Source: Streptococcus parasanguinis
GTDB taxonomy: Bacteria > Bacillota > Bacilli > Lactobacillales > Streptococcaceae
Direction of reading: 5' to 3'
Length of the DNA stretch: 64,000 nucleotides
NCBI RefSeq assembly: GCF_032163505.1
Contig: NZ_CP134147.1
Span: 1,454,501 to 1,518,500, forward strand
The notes beneath the pieces were generated by a model. The model made no database searches and had not been told where the DNA came from. It saw only the letters and a list, made by a program, of their open reading frames with translations. The position numbers were made by a program, and so were the translations under genes. The number at the start of each line of letters is the position of its first letter. Positions within the stretch are counted from its first letter, which is position 1. Shown here piece by piece: positions 16,301 through 25,493 of this stretch.

Positions 16301-18025
16301 TTATTCTCCTTCCTGTTTTTGTTGCCGTTGGTATTGTTCATAATACCAGCCTTCTTGAGCCAATAAATCACTAGCCCTACCTTCTTCTACAATACGACCT
16401 TGATCCAAGACGATGATCCAATCCGCCTGATGAACAGCCGACAAGCGATGGGAAACAATGATGGTCGTCTTGTCTTTTCGTTCCTTTTGAATCGTGTCAA
16501 TAATGGCCTGTTCAGTCTTGGCATCCACCGCCGAAAGAGAATCATCTAACAGCAAGAGCTCAGCATCTCTTAAGAATGCACGCGCCAGGGAGATCCGTTG
16601 TTTTTGACCACCTGATACAGAGACCCCTTTCTCACCGATCAGGGTGTCCATTCCCTGAGACATCCGCTCGAGATCATCCGCAAAAGCAGCTTGGGCTACT
16701 GCTTCCACCAAGTCTTCTTGGCTGGCTCCTTTTTTACCAAGCGCTATATTCTCACGGATAGACTTGGAGAATAAAATATGTTCTTGGGAAACATAACCAA
16801 TTTTTTCTTCAATCGAGTGTCGGTTGTAGTCCACGATCGGTTGCTGGTTGATCAAAAACTCTCCCTCACCAACTGGGTACTGCCGCAAGAATTGTCGAAC
16901 AAGGGTAGTCTTTCCTGCTCCGGTACGACCAACAATCCCAACCGTCTGTCCTTTCTGAATGGTCCAATCAATGCCTGACAGGCTCTTTCGCTCAGCACCA
17001 GGATAGCTGAAAGAATAGTCCTTAAACTGCACCAAATCAATCTGTTCTAGGTAGTGAGAACCATCTGGCTCCAGATCATCCGTTTCATCAATCACTTCTT
17101 TTAATTTTTTATAGGACATTTGCCCTGTCTGGTAGACCAAGATCAGGTCCGCCATCATCCACATAGGCTCAATTAAAAAGACCAAATACAGCTGTAAAGC
17201 CAATAATTTCCCAAGACTCAATTGCCCGCTTGCCAGGGACTGGCCTCCAAATAGCAGGAGCAAGACTGTCGAGAATCCAATAAACAACAGAGCTAAAGGT
17301 CCAAAAGAATACTGGATAGAAGCAATTTTGTCTCCTGTTTTGGAGAGACTGGCTGTTTTCTTCTGAAACTGTTTGACCTGCTGATCCCGCCTACTATAGG
17401 CCCGCATGACACGGATCCCTTCGATGGACTCCAAGACCTCATCGTTCAACTGAGCGACCGCTTCCCGGTTCTGCTCAACATACTCCTCCTGCTTTCTACT
17501 TAAAAAATAGGTAGAGACGACCAGGAAGATCATGGGAATAAAGGAAATCAAGGTTAATTGCCAAGAAATGAAAAACATGGTCGGAATAATAAAGGCAAAC
17601 AAGCCACCGCCAAACAGGAGCACCATCATCCCGTAACCAGCCAAATCAGCCATCCCATCCACATCAGTCGTGAACCGCGTCAAGAGATCCCCTGAACGGA
17701 ATTTCTCAAAAAAGGGACGCCGCATAGCTACTAGCTTACGAAACGCTTGTCCCTGAAGGGTCGCCTTGAAATGGACTGACGACTGAAAGAGTCGCAACTG
17801 CCAATAAAAAGCCGTCAAATAATTGAGGATGGCTGACCCTACCAAGAGGACCATATCCCATACAAAGTTCGATTGCGTCAGCGTCTGCTGACTCAAATGA
17901 TCCACTAAACGCTGGATAACTTGCGTCGGGATCAATAAGGTGTAATCATAAAGAATCAGGACCATAGCGATCTTCACATATCGCCACTTGCGCTCCCTGA
18001 TATACTCCCAAATAGCTCTGATCAT
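16301..18025 (-). CDS. Heterodimeric ABC exporter subunit with a degenerate Walker B
   Basis: 574 residues: six membrane helices, then an ATPase domain with Walker A GRTGAGKT and the canonical signature VSGGQKQR. Walker B reads LLLLDDS, with Asp in place of the catalytic Glu. This is the degenerate-site subunit of a heterodimeric exporter, complementing its downstream partner. Its stop lies next to the partner's start (TAAG-ATG). GAAAAGGAG precedes the ATG. The gene sits behind a leader with a 23-codon ORF and two terminator-like hairpins, suggesting drug-induced antitermination. Confidence 0.93.
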   Translation of the reverse strand: MIRAIWEYIRERKWRYVKIAMVLILYDYTLLIPTQVIQRLVDHLSQQTLTQSNFVWDMVLLVGSAILNYLTAFYWQLRLFQSSVHFKATLQGQAFRKLVAMRRPFFEKFRSGDLLTRFTTDVDGMADLAGYGMMVLLFGGGLFAFIIPTMFFISWQLTLISFIPMIFLVVSTYFLSRKQEEYVEQNREAVAQLNDEVLESIEGIRVMRAYSRRDQQVKQFQKKTASLSKTGDKIASIQYSFGPLALLFIGFSTVLLLLFGGQSLASGQLSLGKLLALQLYLVFLIEPMWMMADLILVYQTGQMSYKKLKEVIDETDDLEPDGSHYLEQIDLVQFKDYSFSYPGAERKSLSGIDWTIQKGQTVGIVGRTGAGKTTLVRQFLRQYPVGEGEFLINQQPIVDYNRHSIEEKIGYVSQEHILFSKSIRENIALGKKGASQEDLVEAVAQAAFADDLERMSQGMDTLIGEKGVSVSGGQKQRISLARAFLRDAELLLLDDSLSAVDAKTEQAIIDTIQKERKDKTTIIVSHRLSAVHQADWIIVLDQGRIVEEGRASDLLAQEGWYYEQYQRQQKQEGE

Positions 18026-18052
18026 ATATTCTCCTTTTCAAAATGGCACAGA

Positions 18053-18098
18053 AAAAACCCAAGCAAGGAGCTGAGTACGTGCTCAGTCCACACTTGGG
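18053..18098 (-). terminator. Second terminator-like hairpin in the ABC exporter leader
   Basis: CTTGGG (18093-18098) pairs with CCCAAG (18058-18063), enclosing a CTGAG/CTCAG inner helix. TTTTTTC follows on the minus strand, 28 bp before the exporter ATG. Confidence 0.75.
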
Positions 18099-18146
18099 CC
18101 TTCTGATGCCTATCACCAATTCAGTTAAGGCAGGTAAAAATGCATA

Positions 18147-18181
18147 CAAAAAACCCAAGACAAACTCCTCCATCTTGGGTT
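18147..18181 (-). terminator. First terminator-like hairpin (attenuator) in the ABC exporter leader
   Basis: A perfect 9-bp stem, AACCCAAGA/TCTTGGGTT (18181-18173 with 18160-18152 on the minus strand), followed by TTTTTTG. It starts 12 bp after the leader ORF stop. Its loop holds TGGAGGAG, which can pair with CTTCTCCA inside the leader ORF and could form an alternative structure. Confidence 0.8.
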
Positions 18182-18192
18182 CCATTTATAGT

Positions 18193-18264
18193 TTACATCG
18201 AACTCAACTGAGATTGGAGAAGCTGTGTATTCAATTGTGTCATCAAAACATCTACTTTGTTCAT
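18193..18264 (-). CDS. 23-residue leader peptide upstream of the ABC exporter
   Basis: A short ORF starting MNKVDVLMTQLNTQLL and ending QSQLSSM. AAAGGAG lies 9 nt before the ATG, the best ribosome-binding site in the region. It begins about 25 nt after a predicted transcription start and is directly followed by an intrinsic terminator. This is the layout of ribosome-mediated attenuation known for exporters such as bmrCD (bmrB leader) in Bacillus. I see no rare-codon run that singles out one antibiotic. The composition is rich in Leu, Gln and Ser. I infer that translation stress releases the attenuator. Confidence 0.7.
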   Translation of the reverse strand: MNKVDVLMTQLNTQLLQSQLSSM

Positions 18265-18295
18265 GATGGTTTTCTCCTTTCTCTTTGTTGTTCTA

Positions 18296-18324
18296 ACTTT
18301 ACCACGGATTTCCTTGCTTGTCAA
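18296..18324 (-). promoter_or_regulatory. Promoter of the leader peptide-ABC exporter operon
   Basis: Minus strand: consensus -35 TTGACA (18324-18319), a 17-bp spacer, -10 TAAAGT (18301-18296). Confidence 0.75.
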
Positions 18325-18373
18325 CGTTTTTTTGAAAATTGTTGAAAAAACCGGACTTTTAAAGATGGACTCG

Positions 18374-18407
18374 CAAAAAAAGAAGCCTAGATCTTCTCTA
18401 AGCTTCT
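18374..18407 (-). terminator. Terminator after tRNA-Thr
   Basis: AGAAGCTTAGA pairs with TCTAGGCTTCT (one wobble) on the minus strand, followed by T7. Confidence 0.9.
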
Positions 18408-18418
18408 CTCTTCTGATA

Positions 18419-18491
18419 TGCTAGTTGCCGGGATTGAACCGGCGACCTCATCCTTACCATGGATGCGCTCTACCGACTGAGCTAAACCAGC
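18419..18491 (-). tRNA. tRNA-Thr (anticodon GGT)
   Basis: A 73-nt cloverleaf. Acceptor arm GCTGGTT/AACTAGC, D arm GCTC/GAGC, anticodon stem CATCC/GGATG with loop ATGGTAA (anticodon GGT), T arm GCCGG/CCGGC with TTCAATC, discriminator A. The 3' CCA is not encoded. It reads ACC and ACU threonine codons. A strong terminator follows. Confidence 0.96.
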
Positions 18492-18541
18492 AGTACCTAT
18501 CTACTATATCATGGAGATAGGCCTTTTGTCAATATCCTGAC

Positions 18542-19111
18542 TCATTTTTCTGACAAATATTCTTCCTTAGTGAGGACATAATGAACTCTCGTCACCATTC
18601 TCCCTTCTTCATGCAGGTCTAGCATCGCGTAGGGCTCCTCGTGAGAATATTTCATCCCTGATTTGGCCATCACCCGTCCAGAAGCTGGGTTGTCCTGATC
18701 ATGAACAGCAATTAGCTTGTTCATCCCTAACTGTTCAAAAGCCAAGGCAATGACTGCCTTGGTAGCCTCTGTCGCAAGACCCTGGTTCCAATAGTCTTTA
18801 TTCAGAACATAGCCGATACTCCCCTTCTTCAGACAAAGATCCAAATCCAGTAAATCAATCGTCCCGATAAATTTTCCATTCTCTTTGAGCTCGATCCCCC
18901 ATCTTCCAAGTGGGCTCGCTAGGTAAAAGAGGGCAATATTATTACGCGTCTCTTCAAGACTTTGATTGGTTGAAAAGGTATAGCGCGTAACTGTCTCATC
19001 AGAAGCATACTCAAACATAGCTGGTGCATCATCAAGAGTGACCGGACGCAAGTGCAAACGCTCTGTCTCCACTTCACGATAAGCCGCTAACTTCACATAT
19101 AAATTTTCCAT
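18542..19111 (-). CDS. GNAT N-acetyltransferase, RimJ/RimL-like
   Basis: 189 residues. It opens with ETERLHLRPVTLDDA, typical of the RimJ/RimL branch of GNAT acetyltransferases, and later has GYVLNKDYWNQGLATEA, the acetyl-CoA pyrophosphate-binding region. These enzymes acetylate protein N-termini, amino-sugars or small molecules. Nothing visible fixes the substrate. The gene stands alone between tRNA-Thr and ald. AGGAGAGTC precedes the ATG. Confidence 0.85.
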   Translation of the reverse strand: MENLYVKLAAYREVETERLHLRPVTLDDAPAMFEYASDETVTRYTFSTNQSLEETRNNIALFYLASPLGRWGIELKENGKFIGTIDLLDLDLCLKKGSIGYVLNKDYWNQGLATEATKAVIALAFEQLGMNKLIAVHDQDNPASGRVMAKSGMKYSHEEPYAMLDLHEEGRMVTRVHYVLTKEEYLSEK

Positions 19112-19176
19112 TTGACTCTCCTTCTTTAGGGATTAGTTTAGCAAATAACATAAAGTAAGGCAAGCTCAAATTTTTC

Positions 19177-19205
19177 TTGCTTTTTAACCCACTTTTCTAT
19201 ACAAT
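19177..19205 (+). promoter_or_regulatory. Promoter of ald
   Basis: TTGCTT (19177-19182), a 17-bp spacer, TACAAT (19200-19205). Transcription should start about 100 nt before the ald ATG. Confidence 0.6.
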
Positions 19206-19236
19206 AAAATCAATCAAAACAATCAGATAAGGAGTG

Positions 19237-19284
19237 AAAAGGTCATTGAGTCAAGAGAGCCATCTCACACCAATGACCTTTTTA
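19237..19284 (+). terminator. Terminator-like hairpin in the ald 5' leader (possible attenuator)
   Basis: A perfect 12-bp stem, AAAAGGTCATTG (19237-19248) with CAATGACCTTTT (19271-19282), with T5 at the 3' side. A small GAGA/TCTC helix is in the loop. It lies between the predicted start site and ald, so ald transcription must pass it. I see no T-box or other known riboswitch core. Confidence 0.7.
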
Positions 19285-19311
19285 CACCTAAATCTAAGCA
19301 AGGAGAAAATA

Positions 19312-20424
19312 ATGCTTATTGGAATTCCTAAAGAAATTAAAAACAACGAAAATCGGGTCGGTTTGACACCTGCAGGCGTACAAAGCTTGGTGAAGAAAGG
19401 TCATCACGTTTTGGTGGAAACAAATGCTGGACTTGGTTCTGGCTTTGCGGATGAAGATTACACGAAGCAAGGGGCAACCATCGTTGCGACTGCTGCAGAA
19501 GCTTGGGCCGCTGAGATGGTGGTCAAGGTCAAAGAACCCCTCGCTGAAGAATATGGCTTCCTTCGCGAAGACCTCTTGCTCTTCACTTACTTGCATATGG
19601 CTGCTGCTCCTGAATTAGCAGATGCCATGGTCGCAGCCAAGACAACTGGGGTGGCCTACGAAACGGTGCGTGACCTTGATGGACAATTGCCACTCTTGGT
19701 GCCAATGAGTGAGGTTGCTGGACGGATGGCCGTGCAAATCGGTGCTCACTTCCTGACCAAACAAGAAGGTGGATCAGGGGTCCTCTTAGGTGGGGTGCCA
19801 GGTGTTCCCAAAGGGAAAGTCACCATCATCGGAGGCGGGGTCGTTGGAACCCACGCGGCTCGTATCGCCCTTGGACTTGGTGCCCAAGTGACCATCTTAG
19901 ATATCAGTGCTAAACGTTTGGCTGTTCTGGAAGATGTCTTTGGTCATCAAATCCAAACCCTTATGTCCAATCCATTTAACATTGAAGCCAGCGTCCGTGA
20001 TGCCGATGTTGTCATCGGAGCTGTCTTGATTCCTGGTGCTAAAGCTCCTAAATTAGTGACAGACGATATGGTTAAACAAATGCGTCCCGGTTCTGTCATC
20101 GTGGACGTAGCTGTGGACCAAGGTGGGGTTATTGAAACAGCAGACCGTGTGACAACGCATACGGAACCAGTTTACGAAAAACATGGCGTGCTCCACTATG
20201 CTGTAGCCAATATTCCAGGGGCCGTCGCTCGCACTTCTACCATCGCCCTTACCAATGTGACCCTTCCTTATGTCGAATCCCTAGCTGACAATGGCTTCCA
20301 CAAGGCAATTGCCCTCGATGAAGGCTTGCGCCAAGGTGTCACTACTTACCAAGGCCATATCACAAGCCAACCAGTTGCCACTGGTTTAGAGCGTGACTTC
20401 ACACCAATTGATGAATTGGTTTAA
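19312..20424 (+). CDS. ald: Alanine dehydrogenase
   Basis: 370 residues from the ATG at 19312 ([17 protein letters not shown]), preceded by AAGGAG. The frame stays open upstream to 19234, but that part is the leader hairpin and does not match the family. The NAD-binding site reads [14 protein letters not shown] near 170. Conserved K and H of the pyruvate site lie in VKVKEP and YLHMA. Ald interconverts L-alanine and pyruvate plus ammonia with NAD+. It is monocistronic with its own promoter, leader hairpin and terminator. Alanine also feeds peptidoglycan synthesis. Confidence 0.95.
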   Translation: MLIGIPKEIKNNENRVGLTPAGVQSLVKKGHHVLVETNAGLGSGFADEDYTKQGATIVATAAEAWAAEMVVKVKEPLAEEYGFLREDLLLFTYLHMAAAPELADAMVAAKTTGVAYETVRDLDGQLPLLVPMSEVAGRMAVQIGAHFLTKQEGGSGVLLGGVPGVPKGKVTIIGGGVVGTHAARIALGLGAQVTILDISAKRLAVLEDVFGHQIQTLMSNPFNIEASVRDADVVIGAVLIPGAKAPKLVTDDMVKQMRPGSVIVDVAVDQGGVIETADRVTTHTEPVYEKHGVLHYAVANIPGAVARTSTIALTNVTLPYVESLADNGFHKAIALDEGLRQGVTTYQGHITSQPVATGLERDFTPIDELV

Positions 20425-20436
20425 TTTCTAACATAA

Positions 20437-20468
20437 AAAAGGCAAAGATCCGATGATCTTTGCCTTTT
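20437..20468. terminator. Bidirectional terminator between ald and phoH
   Basis: A perfect 14-bp stem, AAAAGGCAAAGATC with GATCTTTGCCTTTT, and loop CGAT. It serves both convergent genes. Confidence 0.95.
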
Positions 20469-20471
20469 CTT

Positions 20472-21470
20472 TTATTCTGCTTCTTCTTCCACATCCGGTT
20501 TTTCTTTGAGCACTGGATTTGGTATTGGCTCGTAGGCCCGGATAATCTCTGCTACTACCGGATGTCGAACGACATCCTTGGCAGAGAAATGCACAAAGTC
20601 AATTTGAGAAATGTTCTTCAATTTCTCCTGAGCATCAATCAATCCGGATTTCACATTTCGCGGAAGGTCGATCTGGCTGGTATCCCCATTAACAATCATC
20701 TTGGAATTAAAACCAAGACGGGTCAAAAACATCTTCATCTGCATGATGGTGGTATTTTGCGCTTCATCGAGAATGACAAAGGCATCATCCAAGGTCCGGC
20801 CCCGCATATAAGCTAAGGGAGCTATCTCGATAATCTCGCGCTCCATCATCCGAGTTGTTTGGTCCTTGCCCAAGATTTGATAGAGGGCATCATAGACCGG
20901 ACGGAGATAAGGGTCTACTTTTTCTTTGAGATCTCCTGGAAGGAAACCAAGGCTTTCTCCGGCTTCCACAGCTGGACGAGTCAAAATGATTCGCTTAACC
21001 TGACCACGCTTGAGGGCGGTCACGGCCAAGGTCACAGCTAGGAAGGTTTTCCCAGTCCCCGCTGGTCCGATTCCAAAGGTGACATCATGATTTTTGACAC
21101 TATCGACATAAATCTTTTGACCCAGCGTTTTAACCCGAATGGGCTTGCCGTAACTATCCTTGATAATCTCTTCTTCATAGAGAGCGATGAACTTATCCAA
21201 TTCCCCATTTCTCACCATGGTAATGGCGGTCACCACATCTGGCGTTCCAATGGTCATGCCACGGTTGACGAGGACCAAGAGAGCCTGGATGACCTGACGA
21301 ACCTGCTCGCAGTTTTCCTCTTCCCCAATGATTTGGACGATTTCTGTCCGGGCATGAATAGTCACCCCAAATTCTTGCTCCATCAAACGGAGATGGCGTT
21401 CGTTGGATCCAAACAAATGAAAGAGATCGTCTGGATGCGTTAATGTAATTTCAACTGAATGTTCTTGCAA
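20472..21470 (-). CDS. phoH: PhoH-family ATPase (PhoH/YbeZ type)
   Basis: 332 residues starting at TTG 21470 (MQEHSVEITLTHPDD), which has AGAGG upstream. No ATG is present near the conserved N-terminus. P-loop GPAGTGKT is at 135-142 and Walker B VILDEAQN follows. PhoH/YbeZ proteins are nucleotide-binding proteins linked to RNA metabolism and, through YbeY, to ribosome maturation, although ybeY is not adjacent here. The N-terminal 70 residues are KH-like. The gene is transcribed alone between terminators. Confidence 0.92.
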   Translation of the reverse strand: MQEHSVEITLTHPDDLFHLFGSNERHLRLMEQEFGVTIHARTEIVQIIGEEENCEQVRQVIQALLVLVNRGMTIGTPDVVTAITMVRNGELDKFIALYEEEIIKDSYGKPIRVKTLGQKIYVDSVKNHDVTFGIGPAGTGKTFLAVTLAVTALKRGQVKRIILTRPAVEAGESLGFLPGDLKEKVDPYLRPVYDALYQILGKDQTTRMMEREIIEIAPLAYMRGRTLDDAFVILDEAQNTTIMQMKMFLTRLGFNSKMIVNGDTSQIDLPRNVKSGLIDAQEKLKNISQIDFVHFSAKDVVRHPVVAEIIRAYEPIPNPVLKEKPDVEEEAE

Positions 21471-21514
21471 ATAAAGAACCTCTCTACCTGTGTTTTTCTA
21501 TTATTATAACAAAG

Positions 21515-21541
21515 AGGTCGAGAAAAAACCATCCTCGACCT
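21515..21541 (-). terminator. Terminator after the cvfB-yozE pair
   Basis: AGGTCGAG (21515-21522) pairs with CTCGACCT (21534-21541). The T-run on the minus strand is short. Confidence 0.65.
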
Positions 21542-21549
21542 GTCCTTTT

Positions 21550-21765
21550 CTAATGGGCTTGGTATTCTTCCCAAATCGCATCAAAATCGCTAAGATTAAA
21601 TGAAAAGCTGGCATGCTCTTCTAGATAGCGACTGACTTCGTCGAAGTCATCTGTATGCTTGGGAAAAGCGGACTCATGAAATGCAAGATCCGCTAAAATG
21701 GCCTTAGGAGCATTGCTTTTAGGATTGCGCTCCGTCATCAGCCAAGTATAAAACGATTTTCGCAT
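21550..21765 (-). CDS. YozE_SAM_like family small protein
   Basis: 71 residues, beginning [18 protein letters not shown] and containing [17 protein letters not shown]. This matches the YozE family, small all-helical proteins with a SAM-domain-like fold found throughout Firmicutes. The biochemical role is unknown. It lies 10 bp downstream of cvfB, so the two are co-transcribed. Confidence 0.85.
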   Translation of the reverse strand: MRKSFYTWLMTERNPKSNAPKAILADLAFHESAFPKHTDDFDEVSRYLEEHASFSFNLSDFDAIWEEYQAH

Positions 21766-21775
21766 AAGCCTCCTC

Positions 21776-22630
21776 TTAGATCAACTCTGTTCCAAATTGG
21801 TCTTGCTTGATTTTTTTAGCCTTCATCAGCCCACCCAAAGCCTTTTTGAACTGCCCTTTTGAAATCCCAAAAGTTGCCTTGATCTCTTCTGGAGATGACT
21901 TATCATTCAAAGTCATAAAGCCTCCATTGGCTTCCAAATAGGTCAAAATCATTTGGGCATCGTTTTCCAACATTTCAAAGGAGCGTGGCTTCAGTGACAA
22001 GTTCAAGGTCCGATCTACCTCACGGAATCCAATGACCCGGGCATCTAGAACTTGTCCCAAGCGTGGTTCTGCGTAGCGCTCACTCGGATGAATAAAGCCC
22101 AGCATATTGTTCTCTGGAAGGTAAACAAAAGTCCTAGACAATTTCAAGCGATAGACAATAGCTGGCCAGTTTTGGTTTTGCATATTGTTGTAGGCTGGAC
22201 GAGCCAAACGCTGGAAATCTTCCTGATAGGCTAAGATCCCCCAGATCCGGTCTTTTTTATCGACTTCCAAGCGGACAAAGAGTTTATCGTCTTTCTTCGG
22301 CCATAGGTCTTTGATCTCTGGTAGGATATCTAGTGAGACAACAATCTGCTTATCTGGAAGCCCTGTATCCACAAAGACTCCCAGATCCTTGCGCACTTCT
22401 GTGACCGTCCCCCAGCCAAAGCTTTCTTGAGTTGCAGTGACTTCAAGTGTCGTGAGTCGGAGCTTTTGCTTCATATCGGTATAGGCAAAGCCCTTGACAC
22501 TTTCTCCGACTTGATGCGGGCCTTCTGCTTTATCAAGTGCGTAGGTTTGGCCATCTTTTTGAACAAAATAGAAGCGATCATTTTCATCAATGACCATTCC
22601 CATGATGTAGCTTGCTAGATTCGTATTCAT
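21776..22630 (-). CDS. cvfB: S1-domain RNA-binding protein CvfB
   Basis: 284 residues. Three OB/S1-like segments come first ([20 protein letters not shown] is one typical strand set), then a C-terminal winged helix ending [10 protein letters not shown]. This is the CvfB/YitL layout. The Staphylococcus and pneumococcal homologues bind RNA and influence virulence gene expression. It is the first gene of a pair with the yozE-like gene. GAAAGAGGGAAAC precedes the ATG. Confidence 0.9.
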   Translation of the reverse strand: MNTNLASYIMGMVIDENDRFYFVQKDGQTYALDKAEGPHQVGESVKGFAYTDMKQKLRLTTLEVTATQESFGWGTVTEVRKDLGVFVDTGLPDKQIVVSLDILPEIKDLWPKKDDKLFVRLEVDKKDRIWGILAYQEDFQRLARPAYNNMQNQNWPAIVYRLKLSRTFVYLPENNMLGFIHPSERYAEPRLGQVLDARVIGFREVDRTLNLSLKPRSFEMLENDAQMILTYLEANGGFMTLNDKSSPEEIKATFGISKGQFKKALGGLMKAKKIKQDQFGTELI

Positions 22631-22729
22631 GTTTCCCTCTTTCCTCTTGCCTCTTCACAAGAATGATGGAAATAAAACCCAGCCAGCAGTGCCAACTGAG
22701 TCTTTCTTTCCGGTAGTGGTTGAGATGGA

Positions 22730-23287
22730 TTAAACTTCCATCAATTCTTTTTCTTTGTGAGCTGTCATTTCATCTACATGCTTAACAGCGTCATCCGTAA
22801 CTTTTTGAATCTCTTTTTCAAGACCTTTCAATTCATCTTCTGTGATTTCTTTTGCTTTTTCTTGTTTCTTCGCTTCATCCATAGCATCACGACGGATGTT
22901 ACGGATCGCTACTTTAGCATTTTCACCCACTTTTTTCACTTCTTTTGCCAAGTCGCGACGAGTTTCTTCTGTCAAAGCTGGGATAACCAAGCGGATAACA
23001 GATCCATCGTTGGCTGGAGTGATACCAAGGTCAGAAGCATTGATGCTGTGCTCGATGTCTTTCAAAGATGATTTATCAAATGGTGTGATCAACAAGACAC
23101 GTGCTTCTGGAATCGTGATAGATGCCAATTGGTTCAAAGGAGTCTCTACTCCGTAGTATTCTACGAAAATACGATCCAAAAGACTTGCGTTTGCACGTCC
23201 AGCACGGATGCTACCAAATTCACGTCCCAAACTTTGGTGAGACTGGGTCATTCTTTCTTTTGCTTTTTCTACGATTGGGTTTGCCAT
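22730..23287 (-). CDS. frr: Ribosome recycling factor
   Basis: 185 residues, the standard length, with the three-helix-bundle start [19 protein letters not shown], the conserved [12 protein letters not shown] segment and the C-terminal [21 protein letters not shown] region. With EF-G it splits post-termination ribosomes. It follows pyrH by 19 bp, the usual Firmicute order. The 100 bp to cvfB hold no clear terminator. Confidence 0.97.
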   Translation of the reverse strand: MANPIVEKAKERMTQSHQSLGREFGSIRAGRANASLLDRIFVEYYGVETPLNQLASITIPEARVLLITPFDKSSLKDIEHSINASDLGITPANDGSVIRLVIPALTEETRRDLAKEVKKVGENAKVAIRNIRRDAMDEAKKQEKAKEITEDELKGLEKEIQKVTDDAVKHVDEMTAHKEKELMEV

Positions 23288-23306
23288 AATCTTCCTCTAT
23301 TTTCTA

Positions 23307-24038
23307 TTATTTTTCTACGTTATTCGATACGGTTGTACCGATATTTTCACCAAAGACAACGCGTTTGATATTGCCTGGTTCATTCATATTAAAGACAACC
23401 AAGTCAATGTCGTTGTCCATGGAGAGAGTAGAGGCTGTTGAGTCCATGATGCGAAGACCTTTGTTGATCACATCGCGGTGAGTCAATTCCTCAAATTTCA
23501 CAGCTGAAGCATCTTTTTTCGGATCGGCATTATAAACACCATCGACCCCATTTTTGGCCATGAGAATGGCATCTGCTTCAATCTCAGCTGCACGAAGGGC
23601 TGCGGTCGTATCTGTTGAGAAGTAAGGAGAACCGATCCCTGCACCAAAGATCACGATCCGATCTTTTTCAAGGTGACGAAGGGCACGACCACGGATATAT
23701 GGTTCTGCAACTTGTTGCATAGCAATCGCAGTTTGAACACGGGTATCCACGCCAACTTGTTGAAGCGAATCAGCCATCACAAGGGCGTTCATGACAGTCC
23801 CAAGCATCCCTGTGTAGTCTGCTTGGACACGATCCATCCCTGCTTCTGCAGCAGGTTCTCCGCGCCAAAGGTTTCCCCCTCCAATCACCAAGGCAATTTC
23901 AATTCCAAGTTCGTGAACTTCCTTGATTTCTTGAGCCATATTTTGGACAGTTTTGATATCGATTCCGACACCACGTTCGCCAGCAAGAGCCTCACCAGAT
24001 AGCTTGATTAAGATACGTTTATACTTAGGTTCTACCAT
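23307..24038 (-). CDS. pyrH: Uridylate kinase
   Basis: 243 residues of the amino-acid-kinase fold. The start region [14 protein letters not shown] carries the phosphate-binding Lys and Gly residues. [12 protein letters not shown] follows, and VYNADPKKD marks the nucleotide site. PyrH converts UMP to UDP and is hexameric and regulated by GTP and UTP. It is transcribed with frr. AAAAGGAGAGAG precedes the ATG, and an extended -10-like TGGTAAAAT lies about 30 bp further upstream. Confidence 0.96.
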   Translation of the reverse strand: MVEPKYKRILIKLSGEALAGERGVGIDIKTVQNMAQEIKEVHELGIEIALVIGGGNLWRGEPAAEAGMDRVQADYTGMLGTVMNALVMADSLQQVGVDTRVQTAIAMQQVAEPYIRGRALRHLEKDRIVIFGAGIGSPYFSTDTTAALRAAEIEADAILMAKNGVDGVYNADPKKDASAVKFEELTHRDVINKGLRIMDSTASTLSMDNDIDLVVFNMNEPGNIKRVVFGENIGTTVSNNVEK

Positions 24039-24165
24039 TTTCTCTCTCCTTTTTTGATCTGTATTATTTTACCATAAATTACGTTTTTTATATAGTCATA
24101 TCCATCAAAATTTTCTTTTTTCCATCCGATTAGTTTTACCAACTGTAGCAAATAAAAATTGAGTA

Positions 24166-24193
24166 CAAAAAAAGCTACCCGAGGGCAGCTTTT
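24166..24193 (-). terminator. Terminator of the rplK-rplA operon
   Basis: AAAAGCTGCCC pairs with GGGTAGCTTTT on the minus strand (24193-24170), followed by T7. It starts 9 bp after the rplA stop. Confidence 0.93.
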
Positions 24194-24201
24194 CATTTCA
24201 A

Positions 24202-24891
24202 TTAAAGTGAGTTAACGTCCACTTTGATACCAGGACCTTGAGTTGTAGTCAAAGTCAAGCTAGTTACGTAAGTACCTTTAGCTGTAGCTGGTTTTGCTTT
24301 TTGGATTGTGTCGTTGAAAGCTTTAAAGTTTTCAACCAATTTAGTATCATCGAATGAAACTTTACCGATGATCGCTTGAACAATACCTGCTTTATCAGCA
24401 CGGTAAGTGATTTTACCACCTTTAGACTCTTCAACTGCTTTCGCAACATCCATTGTTACTGTACCAGTTTTAGGGTTTGGCATCAAGTTACGTGGTCCAA
24501 GGACACGTCCAAGACGTCCAACAAGAGCCATCATGTCAGGTGTAGCGATAACAACATCGAAGTCCAACCAACCATCGTTGATTTTCGCAACAAGGTCATC
24601 TTCACCTACGAAGTCTGCACCAGCAGCTTTTGCTTCTTCAGCTTTTGCACCACGTGCAAATACAAGTACGCGAGCTGTTTTACCAGTTCCGTTTGGCAAT
24701 ACCATTGCACCACGGATTTGTTGGTCAGCTTTTTTCACGTCGATGTTCAAGTTGTATGCAACTTCTACAGTTGCGTCAAATTTTGCAAAGTTAGTTTCTT
24801 TTGCAAGAGCTACAGCTTCTTCTACGCTGTAGACTTTTGTGCTGTCGATTTTTTCAAGAGCAGCACGAAGTTGTTTGCTTTTTTTAGCCAT
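24202..24891 (-). CDS. rplA: 50S ribosomal protein L1
   Basis: 229 residues, normal for L1. The conserved [16 protein letters not shown] and PNPKTGTV segments are present. L1 forms the mobile stalk at the E site and in many bacteria represses its own operon by binding the leader mRNA. The codon use is strongly biased, as expected for highly expressed genes. It follows rplK after a 97-bp spacer in which I see nothing definite. Confidence 0.98.
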   Translation of the reverse strand: MAKKSKQLRAALEKIDSTKVYSVEEAVALAKETNFAKFDATVEVAYNLNIDVKKADQQIRGAMVLPNGTGKTARVLVFARGAKAEEAKAAGADFVGEDDLVAKINDGWLDFDVVIATPDMMALVGRLGRVLGPRNLMPNPKTGTVTMDVAKAVEESKGGKITYRADKAGIVQAIIGKVSFDDTKLVENFKAFNDTIQKAKPATAKGTYVTSLTLTTTQGPGIKVDVNSL

Positions 24892-24988
24892 TTTATCTTT
24901 CTCCTTGTAATGTGGTCATATCGATTTTCATCTCCCACGTCACTCGTCATTTGATCAAGTGTATTGCGGGCAAATAGGATTGTTACAA

Positions 24989-25414
24989 TTAGTCAGTAAC
25001 AGTGAATCCCATAGAACGAGCAGTACCTTCGATCATACGCATTGCAGACTCAATGTTTGCAGCGTTCAAATCTGGCATCTTAGTTTCAGCGATTTGTTGT
25101 ACTTGTGCACGAGTTACAGTTGCAACTTTCGTTTTGTTCGGTGTACCTGAACCTTTTTCAACACCTGCAGCTTTTTTCAAAAGAACAGCAGCTGGTGGTG
25201 TTTTTGTAACGAAATCGAATGATTTGTCTTCATAAACAGTGATAACAACTGGGATGATCATACCAGCTTGATCAGCTGTACGAGCGTTAAACTCTTTAGT
25301 GAATCCCATGATGTTGATACCTGCTTGACCAAGCGCTGGACCAACCGGTGGAGCTGGAGTAGCTTTACCAGCAGGGATTTGCAATTTTACAAGTTTTTCG
25401 ACTTTTTTAGCCAT
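24989..25414 (-). CDS. rplK: 50S ribosomal protein L11
   Basis: 141 residues with the proline-rich [22 protein letters not shown] segment (split here across the conserved region) and the RNA-binding C-terminal domain ending SMGFTVTD. L11 forms the base of the factor-binding stalk and is needed for RelA activation. It is the first gene of the rplK-rplA operon, with AAAGGAGG before the ATG. Confidence 0.98.
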   Translation of the reverse strand: MAKKVEKLVKLQIPAGKATPAPPVGPALGQAGINIMGFTKEFNARTADQAGMIIPVVITVYEDKSFDFVTKTPPAAVLLKKAAGVEKGSGTPNKTKVATVTRAQVQQIAETKMPDLNAANIESAMRMIEGTARSMGFTVTD

Positions 25415-25493
25415 TTCTTAAATCCTCCTTTGTGGTTTTGGCGGTAATTACAGATTTTTACCTCCCACAAGTATGCTTTGTGCATACCTTTCT

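Noticed and set aside
17946-18185. 79-codon minus-strand frame covering both leader hairpins of the ABC exporter
   Set aside because: It overlaps the exporter start in another frame, has no ribosome-binding site and is made of terminator sequence.
24376-24954. 192-codon plus-strand open frame rich in Cys, Phe and Ser
   Set aside because: It is antisense to rplA. The composition is the mirror of highly biased ribosomal-protein codons, and there is no ribosome-binding site or family resemblance.
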